The notes below the pieces were generated by a model, which saw only the letters and a list, made by a program, of their open reading frames with translations, did no database searches and was not told the DNA's origin. Shown in pieces: positions 1 through 7,049 of a stretch of 7,679 bases of DNA. The position numbers and the translations under genes are program-made. How positions within the stretch are numbered: position 1 is the stretch's first letter; each line of letters begins with the position of its first letter. Source of the DNA: CAZUZS01 sp964624795. GTDB taxonomy: Bacteria; Calditrichota; Calditrichia; RBG-13-44-9. Location of the stretch: NCBI GenBank assembly GCA_964624795.1, contig CAZUZS010000130.1, positions 1 to 7,679 of the forward strand, written 5' to 3'.

Positions 1-790
1 ATATTAATGATCAATGAAAATCGCATTTTCTTCCCAAAATATAAAGCAATATAACATATTGATATTGAATTAGACTGATCCATTCACTGCTTCCTATATA
101 TAGGCAAATTATTATGTCTATATGTAGGAAACAAAAGACGCCTCGCTAATATTGCTATCCATTTTTGCTTTTCCTTCAACTTCATGAGCAATAGCATAAT
201 CTGAAAATGTGATAAAGTTCATCCCTATATACCCACCGCCTGCGCAAGTTTCCAACCTGAGAGATAGCTGAGTACAACTTCGCTTCCCATTCACAGTGCC
301 AAACCGCACAACCTCTATTCACCTTGGCCGCCTCTCCAACTCACCGGTGAAAACAAATCCCGAAACCTACAACAAAATAAGACTTTATATATGCTGCTTT
401 ATGCTAAATAACGCTCTCAGTTTTGAAATGCCCAAGTTGGGTAGATATATTCTTGTCGTCCCATGAACACAACATCCTTTAGCTTACAAGGAAACTATTC
501 CAGCATGTTATAAAAATCAAGCAATAAATTTTTTCCGTGCCGCTGAATGTTGGCAAATTTTGAGATACGGGGGCAGGGGAGATCACATTTCCAAATGATC
601 GACTCCAAATCCGCGATTGAGTTTTTGGGAAATGATCAATCGAACCGCTTTGTCATCGACGAATATCGTTCTGATGGATTCTGTTTTGGATTGATTAAAA
701 AGGGCAATTGATGAAGTGTAGTATTCGCCGGTTGGCAGACTTTCTAAAACCGAAGTTTACTGGCTATCTGCACAAATGAGCGATTAGTTG
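1..790. other. AT-rich non-coding stretch with no supported gene
   Basis: I see no gene that I can support here. The first 120 bases have only 31 G/C, far below the large gene to the right, and stop codons are frequent in all frames. A 54-codon open frame at 547-711 (+) is followed by a 22-codon frame at 711-779 whose ATG overlaps the first frame's TGA. Neither has a Shine-Dalgarno sequence or a family I recognise. No transposase, phage or toxin-antitoxin remnant could be recognised. The stretch could be ordinary intergenic DNA, the leader of a gene beyond the left edge, or the decayed remains of something inserted next to the tRNA. Confidence 0.6.
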
Positions 791-901
791 CAGCAGTGGA
801 TAGTTACTGCTGGATAGCAATCTTCGAAGTCGAAAGCCAGACAGGAAAATCATATCATAGCATGGCTTTTATAGCTTGAAAACCGGCCTCAAAATTCAAG
901 C
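791..901. repeat. Cluster of three short perfect inverted repeats
   Basis: Three hairpin-capable inverted repeats follow one another. CAGCAGT (791-797) pairs with ACTGCTG (806-812) across an 8-base loop. AAAGCCA (833-839) pairs with TGGCTTT (863-869) across 23 bases. GCTTGAA (874-880) pairs with TTCAAGC (895-901) across 14 bases. Each has a 7-bp perfect stem. They lie directly 3' of the tRNA-Thr on the minus strand, so the third could shape the end of the tRNA precursor. None is followed by a T-run, so they are not standard intrinsic terminators. The function is unknown. Confidence 0.5.
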
Positions 902-920
902 CGTAACTCTATGAATTTAT

Positions 921-996
921 TGGAGCCACCGTGCGGGATCGAACCGCAGACCTGCTGATTACGAATCAGCTGCTCTACCAGCTGAGCTACGGTGGC
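921..996 (-). tRNA. tRNA-Thr (anticodon CGU)
   Basis: On the minus strand this folds as a complete 76-nt cloverleaf. The acceptor GCCACCG pairs perfectly with CGGTGGC. The D arm is GCTC/GAGC. The anticodon stem GCTGA/TCAGC encloses the loop TTCGTAA, whose positions 34-36 are CGT, so it reads the threonine codon ACG. The variable loop is AGGTC, and the T arm TGCGG/CCGCA holds the canonical TTCGATC loop. The discriminator base is T, followed by an encoded CCA end. The anticodon arm resembles E. coli tRNA-Thr(CGU). This isoacceptor is usually a helper to the UGU species. It appears to be transcribed alone from the promoter at 1023-1051. Confidence 0.97.
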
Positions 997-1022
997 TTGT
1001 ACTTACTCCTTAAAGGCAGCAA

Positions 1023-1051
1023 AATATAAATCACTGCAAAATTTGAATCAA
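1023..1051 (-). promoter_or_regulatory. Sigma-70-type promoter of the tRNA-Thr gene
   Basis: Read on the minus strand, a -35 element TTGATT (1046-1051, 4/6 to TTGACA) is separated by exactly 17 bp from a -10 element TATATT (1023-1028, 5/6 to TATAAT). Transcription would start near 1016, leaving a 5' leader of about 20 nt before the tRNA at 996, which is a normal arrangement. The Bacteroidota-type -7 box TAnnTTTG is matched only imperfectly here. The call rests on spacing, consensus and position, with no experimental support. Confidence 0.7.
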
Positions 1052-1221
1052 CAGGATTTTTAATAATTGTTGGGAAGCCTGCCGTGAATGCGGTTCCGAT
1101 GCGACCGCAATTATCATGCTGTTCTGAAAGTATCACCCAATTATTCGAATCCCTGCAATAAACATGAAATGGCCTGTTGTTCCGTTTCTCAGATGTGTGT
1201 TCAGAGTATTCGTTTCATCGC

Positions 1222-1260
1222 AAAAAAAAAACGGCGCCTTCAATTGTCTGAAAGCGCCGT
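1222..1260 (-). terminator. Rho-independent terminator of the large secreted-protein gene
   Basis: On the minus strand ACGGCGCTTTC pairs with GAAGGCGCCGT (11 bp with one T-G wobble) around an 8-base loop, AGACAATT. The stem runs straight into a T-tract at 1222-1231. It sits 45 bases after the TAG stop of the 1306-6984 gene. The plus strand lacks a T-tract after the stem, so termination is one-directional. It also separates the large gene from the tRNA transcript. Confidence 0.93.
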
Positions 1261-1305
1261 CGTTGTCAGCTATCTTCGTTCGTTAAGTCTTTTAAAAATA
1301 ACTGT

Positions 1306-4300
1306 CTATTTTACCAACAGCATCTTAAAAGATTTGACATAATCGCCAGCTTGCAGCCGGTAAATATAAATACCGGTTGCTACCTTCCTCCCGTTGTCGT
1401 TCATCCCGTCCCAGGCAACCGAATAGTAACCCGGCTCTTTATGCCCGCTAAATAAAGTGCGGACTTTCTGCCCCATCACATTATAGACCACCAGGCTCAC
1501 TTCACTGTTGGAAGGAATCTGATACTTAATGGTGGTTGTCGGATTAAACGGATTCGGGTAATTCTGCTGCAGGGCAAAACTGGTGGGAACCGAGTTCTGC
1601 GGATCGATTCCGGTAATCCCCGTGACCGTAAAATTAACCGGGATGCTCGCTTCGCCGACCATCGGATCCGATACAAAGTGCAGCATAGCAGACATGGATG
1701 AATCGGCGCGGGAGAATTGCGCGGCATCCAGCTTCACTTCAATTACCGCCTGTTCGCCGGGCAGCACAACACCCCCCGGAGGATTGGCCTGAATCCAATT
1801 ATCGCTGCTGACCTGCTCGACCATTGCACGGATATTCCAGTTGCGGTTGATATTGACGCTGGTCAATTCCACCCAGGCGCCATCGGTATAGAGCCAGTCG
1901 CCTTTGCCTGCAATGGCAGGCCCGGCATCGGCGCCGGCGGGATGATCCGCGGTGGCGGTAATGGCATATCCCACCCAGTATTCCTCGCCGGAATTTAGCA
2001 AAACCGGGTGTTGCAATTGGTGCAAGGTCCAGGCCTGAACCTGCACTGCCGATGTAATATCCTCCGAATAAACTTCGATCCCCGGCTCTCCATTCACGGT
2101 GCCTTCCCAGATTTTCACCGTAATATTGGTAAAGTCCGGAGAGCTGGTAAAAATCTGCACTTCGGTAAGGGCGTGCGTATCATAGTAGCCCCCCAATTCG
2201 GCGGCAGTAAAACGAACCGCGCTCATCCAGCTTCCGGGGCCATTCAATCCAATGCCCGCCGCATTATCGCCGTCGTAATGGATGACAGTTCCGCCGTTGG
2301 TGGTTTCAGCCAATGCTTTTACCCGGCCCTTCTTCACATTTTCTTCGGCATTCGCTTTAAAAACGACACCCTTGCTGAACCGCGAATAATCGGTTTTTTT
2401 CACCGTATTGGGCAGGACCGAAACAAGGTAGTTGAGCGGGCCGTCCCCGTTATTTGAAATCGTAACCGGGACAATAACCGAATCACCTGCGGCAGCCGTA
2501 GTATCAATGGCTGTCACATCAAAATCCATAGTGGGAGCGGTCAAAGCCAGATCCACGTTCGATGTGCCGTTAGCAAGAACGTTGACGCTGTCCATGATTG
2601 CCGTATTAAATCCGGTTTTTTGAACCTCGAGAGTGTATTGACCGATCAGCAGATTTTCGATGAGGTAAGCGCCGTTCGCATCGGTATAGACTGAATTCTC
2701 TCCAACGATAACCAGGGCGCTGTCAATTCCCGCGCCGGTGGCATTCACCGTGATGGTGCCGGCAATATTGCCTTTTTCCATTTCGCTAACGCGAATGTTG
2801 TCGATTGCCCATCCGGTGGCCCACTCTCCGCCGTCATCGGAGTGGAATGCAATCCAGACCGAATCGTGACCTGCGCCGGAGTAATCTGCCAGGTCTACCT
2901 GTTGTTCCGTCCATTCGGCGGCACCCGGCACTTGCAGGAGAGCCGTCCAGTTATTGCCGCCATCTTCGCTGATCTCCACAGTTGCCGCCTGTCCGAAATC
3001 TCCGGTGAAATAGCTTTCGAAACGCAAAATGCCATTTTGGAGACGGGACAATCTGAGCGGCGGCGTTACCAGGTAGTCCTGGCTGCCGTCATTGTTCATG
3101 CCGGCGGCATCGTCATTGGCAGCGGCAAAGATCCCCTTTGCCGGAACCAGGAAATAGTCGCTGCTCAGCGTGGCGCTGTCGCCAACCAGCCACCCGGTGC
3201 CGTTCGAATACTGCATCCAGCCATACGGCAGTGCATTTTCTGAAAAATCCTCATTCAATACAAATGACGAGAGCATCAGTGTTAATTCAAATGTGACACT
3301 CTGGCTGAAGGTAAGCGTGGTATCCACTGCCTCAAAGCCAAGATGTTCGAAGTGCAGGTTGTAAGTTCCGACAGAGAGTTTGCCGAAAGAGTACTCCCCG
3401 CTTGTCCCGGTGGTATCTTGCCAAACCGCCTGGGATGCGTCCTGCAACGTCACAATGGTACCTTCCAGGCTGTATGTGGTGTCTTCCAGCGAAACCATCC
3501 CGGACAACCTGTAGAGCGGCTCGGTATATGCCGCATTGGGGGAAGGCAGGCTGTTGGCTGTGAAGGTCACATCCAGATTCTCGCTGGTTTCATCGGCGCC
3601 GGTGATGCCGTTGCCTGAAGAATCGGCCTGGAGNNNNNNNNNNNNNNNNNNNNNNNNNNNNNNNNNNNNNNNNNNNNNNNNNNNNNNNNNNNNNNNNNNN
3701 NNNNNNNNNNNNNNNNNNNNNNNNNNNNNNNNNTCCCGCATATCGGGAACATCCGCCGGGAAAACCGCACCATCCTCGAACAATTCGTAAGTAGGGGAAA
3801 CACCGTAGGTGGCGAAAAAGAGCGAATCGCCGGCCAGCGCAATCGTCTGGTATTCACCGGGATTTATTACGGCATTTTCCGGAAAACGGGCATGAAAGTC
3901 GCCAAAATCGCCGCCGCCGTAATTGGCGCCGGTGACGATGTTGTAGTAGTATGCGCCTCCGCCGGCGTAAGTGGCATCGGTCAGGAAGTAATCACTCAGA
4001 TTCACAGCTTCGTTATTTGGATTATAGATTTCAATGAATTCGCCCTCGGTAGGTGTTACCACGAACTCGGAAATCAGAAGTTTCAGGTTGTTTGCCAGGG
4101 CATCTTCAACTGAAATCGCATCAACATAGGCAGCCCCCGACCACTCCCGGTCGTCGATATTTGCCCGGAACCGGAGAATAAAGTTCTCCACCTTGTTCCA
4201 GCCCATGGCATTCACATTGAGCGTGTGCAACGCCATCTGCTCGGTACCGGAAATGATTGGGATTACCGCGGTATGCCATGTGCCGTCGTAGACATCCACC

Positions 4301-6984
4301 GCCACGGTATCTTCCACTTCCAGCCCACGGCAGCCCAGCGCAAAGTTGATTTCCGGATTCTGGGCACCGCTGAGGTCAACGTACAGATCGGCCACGGCTT
4401 CGGTGCGGCTTCCATCCTGCGCACTGTAAATGGCCAACATGCTGTCGCCTTCGAAGGGCGGCAGGTCCCACATTCCCTGGTTGATCACAAACTCTGCTTC
4501 TCCGCTGTTTGCACCAAAAACATAATTCTTGAGGGAAGGGCTGGTTTCCAGGTTGTCGCTGAACGGCAGCGCATTCGGCACCACATTTACCGACCCGCTG
4601 ACCAGATTATTGGCGGTTAAAGTATCTCCGCTCAGGAAACTTTCAACGCGCAGGGTGTGCGCTCCGGTTGATGCCGGTATATATGTAAACGACACCGTAT
4701 CAATTTCATTGGGATTGAGAGAAACCAGGACATCCTGCCCGGCCTGAACGTCATCTACAAACAGCCTGACCGGCACATCGGACTGGGCGGCGGCTCCCTT
4801 ATTGCGGACGTTGGCGGAAAAGGTAACCGCCGAATCCTTTACGCTCACCGGACTGAAATCCACCCAATTGAGGACCGCATAATCCCTGTCGGGGATTTCC
4901 GCCACCGACAGCATATCCAGGTAAGCAAAAGAATACTCAGACGCCATTTTCGAGCTGAAGCTGACCACAAAATTGGATACTTTGTCATATCCGCTTAAAT
5001 CGATTTCTTCGTAAAGCCAGGTATCGCGGTTGCCGGTCGCGAACGATACCGAGAGTGAATCGGCGCCGTAGTGCCACTGACCGTCGTAAATATCCACCTT
5101 TATGTAGTCGGCCGGGTTGTAGGTGCTCATGCCCCAGGCATAACTCAAGCGGACATTTGTGTAGGCGGACATGTCCAGGTAGAGCTTCACCGTGTTTTCT
5201 CCCATACCGGTATTTCCGGACATCTTCAAAACCTGTGCCCCGCTGTAAGCGCCGCCCTGCATCATCCCGGGATCTCCCAACTGAATGGTCCCGGTTTCCG
5301 ATTCGACAAAACGGTAGCTCAGCAACGAAGTGCTGTCCTCAAAGTCATCGGCAAAGGGCAGGAGCCGCGGTTCCAGGCCATACCCGGCGGCCGCTACCGC
5401 GAGCACTTCCCGCGATCCATTGTTCCCGTCGTGGGCGATGGAGATTGTGCCGTTGATGTCCCCGGCGATAGACGGGGTAAAGGCCACGGTAAAAGAAGCG
5501 CTCTGGTAGGGATCGATCGTCGCCGGAACATCAGAAACAGCAAAGTCGGGGTTGTCGCTGGTAATCGAATTGATGGTGAGAACGGATCCGGCATTCATGA
5601 TGGTGATCTGCATGGAATCGCTTTCACCCACCAGCAGGTTTCCGAATTCCGCCGCGCTCTTGTCGGTGTAAACCACACCCTGCGGGCTCAGGTAGCGTGA
5701 CGGCAATATCATATCATCCAGGTAGAAGTCGCCGCCATCCGAAAAGGGGCCGGCATAATAATGCCAGCGTATCCGGCAGTTGTCGCTTCCCGCGTAAGAC
5801 GACAGGTCGATCTCATGGTAGCGCCAGTCTTCGGTGCTGTTCACCAAATTGCCAAGCTCCGCCCAGTTAGCGCCGCCATCCGCGCTGATCTCAAAAAGCA
5901 TCGTATCCTGCCCGAACATTTGCCCGGCATAATAAAATGCGAGGTTGATAACATCCGTTGAAAGATCCAGCCGCGGCGTATAAATGTAGCTGGTATCGCC
6001 GCCGCTCCAACCGGATTTTTGCAGGCTCACATCTCCCCAGTGAGCCGTCCAGTCGTTTCTTTGCCAGACTCCTTGCAGGGTTAAACCGTAGCCTGTGGGA
6101 TTCCACCATTCATCTTCCGGTGCTTCAAAATCCAGAACAAAAGCATTCTCGTCTGCCGAGTGAAAGGCAAAGCGGATGGTATCGGACCCGGTTGCGCCGT
6201 TATGCTCAAACGCGATCCAGCCGCTATCCTTTTCCGCCGCAGTTGGCGCCCAGGAAATGACCACGCTTTCATTGACCCCGTATGGCACCGTCAGGTTACT
6301 GACCGAAGGCGTAAACTCCGGCGAGTTGGTTGAAATATTGCTGATCACCAGATCATTTCCGCCCAAATTGGTAATGGTAACGGAATGATCGACGATTTCG
6401 CCGGGGCGGACCAGCCCCGATTCCGCATTAAAATCGAACTGCTTATCGGCAGTAACAAAAAGCGGGGTGGGATCGAGAAAAACTTCCGGCCCGGCGATGT
6501 CGTCCAGCTCCGGCACATCGCTGCCGTGCATCCCCTTGATTACAAAAGCGACATAAACCGTATCTCCGGCATAAGCGCTCAGGTCGTATGAAGCCCGCTG
6601 CCAGTTCCATGTCCCCTGAACAAACCCCAGCGGAGTGGTAAAATCCGCGGTATCATTTCCGGCAGTGGAAAGCAGCACACCCACCTGTCCGCTGTTCATC
6701 CAAAAAGAGATGGAGTCTCCGCTCGATGGAATCAGCGGCGGGGTCACTAACCAATCGTTATAAATCACTGAAATAAAAGTAGAGGGGATGCCCACCGAAT
6801 AATTTCCGGTATGGGCCATCATATCATGAATTTCCCATCCGTTGCCATCTTCGTAATTATAGACGGTCCAGTTCATGGGGATGGCGCCGGATTCAAAACC
6901 TTCATTCAAGGTAGTGCCGGCCTGGGAAAAACCGGATTGGCAGAGCAGTGCCAGAACTACCAATGTCATAAGAAACTTCTTCAT
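1306..6984 (-). CDS. Giant multi-domain secreted beta-sandwich protein with T9SS C-terminal sorting domain
   Basis: This encodes an exported protein, 1892 residues as assembled. It opens with a Sec signal peptide (1-22, likely cut after Ser-Gln-Ala). The modules in order are: cleaved-adhesin/choice-of-anchor-J-like jelly roll (about 26-165); HYDIN/ASPM-type Ig (172-276); jelly roll (283-427); HYDIN-type Ig (433-536); jelly roll (541-696); CARDB (699-802); jelly roll (803-960); lamin-tail domain (967-1150, interrupted by unknown bases); carboxypeptidase-regulatory-like (1159-1237); anchor-J jelly roll (1241-1400); second regulatory-like domain (1404-1483); an Ig-like domain split by an inserted module (1486-1790); and the T9SS type-A tail (1800-1892) starting at NYPNPFNPTTTIKYQ. 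The family context predicts export through the outer membrane, tail cleavage and surface anchoring or release. No catalytic motif is visible, so adhesion, scaffolding or substrate binding is inferred. The ATG is favoured by GGAGG six bases upstream and by the signal peptide. The stop is TAG. Domain limits are estimates by eye. Confidence 0.93.
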   Translation of the reverse strand: MKKFLMTLVVLALLCQSGFSQAGTTLNEGFESGAIPMNWTVYNYEDGNGWEIHDMMAHTGNYSVGIPSTFISVIYNDWLVTPPLIPSSGDSISFWMNSGQVGVLLSTAGNDTADFTTPLGFVQGTWNWQRASYDLSAYAGDTVYVAFVIKGMHGSDVPELDDIAGPEVFLDPTPLFVTADKQFDFNAESGLVRPGEIVDHSVTITNLGGNDLVISNISTNSPEFTPSVSNLTVPYGVNESVVISWAPTAAEKDSGWIAFEHNGATGSDTIRFAFHSADENAFVLDFEAPEDEWWNPTGYGLTLQGVWQRNDWTAHWGDVSLQKSGWSGGDTSYIYTPRLDLSTDVINLAFYYAGQMFGQDTMLFEISADGGANWAELGNLVNSTEDWRYHEIDLSSYAGSDNCRIRWHYYAGPFSDGGDFYLDDMILPSRYLSPQGVVYTDKSAAEFGNLLVGESDSMQITIMNAGSVLTINSITSDNPDFAVSDVPATIDPYQSASFTVAFTPSIAGDINGTISIAHDGNNGSREVLAVAAAGYGLEPRLLPFADDFEDSTSLLSYRFVESETGTIQLGDPGMMQGGAYSGAQVLKMSGNTGMGENTVKLYLDMSAYTNVRLSYAWGMSTYNPADYIKVDIYDGQWHYGADSLSVSFATGNRDTWLYEEIDLSGYDKVSNFVVSFSSKMASEYSFAYLDMLSVAEIPDRDYAVLNWVDFSPVSVKDSAVTFSANVRNKGAAAQSDVPVRLFVDDVQAGQDVLVSLNPNEIDTVSFTYIPASTGAHTLRVESFLSGDTLTANNLVSGSVNVVPNALPFSDNLETSPSLKNYVFGANSGEAEFVINQGMWDLPPFEGDSMLAIYSAQDGSRTEAVADLYVDLSGAQNPEINFALGCRGLEVEDTVAVDVYDGTWHTAVIPIISGTEQMALHTLNVNAMGWNKVENFILRFRANIDDREWSGAAYVDAISVEDALANNLKLLISEFVVTPTEGEFIEIYNPNNEAVNLSDYFLTDATYAGGGAYYYNIVTGANYGGGDFGDFHARFPENAVINPGEYQTIALAGDSLFFATYGVSPTYELFEDGAVFPADVPDMRXXXXXXXXXXXXXXXXXXXXXXXXXXXXXXXXXXLQADSSGNGITGADETSENLDVTFTANSLPSPNAAYTEPLYRLSGMVSLEDTTYSLEGTIVTLQDASQAVWQDTTGTSGEYSFGKLSVGTYNLHFEHLGFEAVDTTLTFSQSVTFELTLMLSSFVLNEDFSENALPYGWMQYSNGTGWLVGDSATLSSDYFLVPAKGIFAAANDDAAGMNNDGSQDYLVTPPLRLSRLQNGILRFESYFTGDFGQAATVEISEDGGNNWTALLQVPGAAEWTEQQVDLADYSGAGHDSVWIAFHSDDGGEWATGWAIDNIRVSEMEKGNIAGTITVNATGAGIDSALVIVGENSVYTDANGAYLIENLLIGQYTLEVQKTGFNTAIMDSVNVLANGTSNVDLALTAPTMDFDVTAIDTTAAAGDSVIVPVTISNNGDGPLNYLVSVLPNTVKKTDYSRFSKGVVFKANAEENVKKGRVKALAETTNGGTVIHYDGDNAAGIGLNGPGSWMSAVRFTAAELGGYYDTHALTEVQIFTSSPDFTNITVKIWEGTVNGEPGIEVYSEDITSAVQVQAWTLHQLQHPVLLNSGEEYWVGYAITATADHPAGADAGPAIAGKGDWLYTDGAWVELTSVNINRNWNIRAMVEQVSSDNWIQANPPGGVVLPGEQAVIEVKLDAAQFSRADSSMSAMLHFVSDPMVGEASIPVNFTVTGITGIDPQNSVPTSFALQQNYPNPFNPTTTIKYQIPSNSEVSLVVYNVMGQKVRTLFSGHKEPGYYSVAWDGMNDNGRKVATGIYIYRLQAGDYVKSFKMLLVK
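3634..3733. other. Assembly gap (100 Ns) inside the large gene
   Basis: Exactly 100 unknown bases interrupt the coding sequence within the lamin-tail domain, after residue 1083 and before the Leu numbered 1118. The codon at the right edge is GAN, so residue 1084 is Asp or Glu. The frame is open on both sides and remains in phase for a 100-base gap. A round 100 is the usual placeholder for unknown length, so the protein length of 1892 is nominal and the true insert may differ. Confidence 0.98.
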
Positions 6985-6990
6985 ACAGTA

Positions 6991-6995
6991 CCTCC
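6991..6995 (-). promoter_or_regulatory. Shine-Dalgarno site of the large gene
   Basis: GGAGG on the minus strand ends six bases before the ATG at 6982-6984, which is ideal spacing and fixes the start. The rest of the 65-base spacer to the upstream gene (6985-7049) is AT-rich. I find no convincing -35/-10 pair and no terminator hairpin in it, so read-through from the upstream gene is plausible. Confidence 0.85.
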
Positions 6996-7049
6996 GTTAT
7001 CAATTATTTTGTTTTATGAATTAAGAAAATAGAGATTGCACTGTTTGGC

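Noticed and set aside
118..309. 63-residue minus-strand open frame in the AT-rich region
   Set aside because: It starts at GTG with an AGAGG only two bases upstream, which is too close. The peptide has no recognisable family and the surrounding DNA is non-coding in character. It is most likely a chance frame.
639..947. Ten-base match (ATCGAACCGC) between 639-648 and the tRNA T-arm at 938-947 as a possible attachment-site repeat
   Set aside because: A 10-base match is expected by chance many times in a window this size, and it does not extend to the tRNA 3' end.
1088..1342. 84-residue plus-strand open frame
   Set aside because: It runs through the intrinsic terminator and into the end of the large minus-strand gene, has no ribosome binding site and reads as low-complexity shadow.
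5071..5700. 209-residue plus-strand open frame antisense to the large gene
   Set aside because: It lies wholly inside a well-supported coding sequence. It is a shadow caused by the GC-biased codons of the minus strand, and its peptide shows no domain.
6919..6984. Lipoprotein signal (Cys15 in the leader of the large protein)
   Set aside because: The residues before Cys15 are Ala-Leu-Leu, which does not fit the lipobox. A type I cut after Ser-Gln-Ala at 22 fits better, as does a T9SS cargo.
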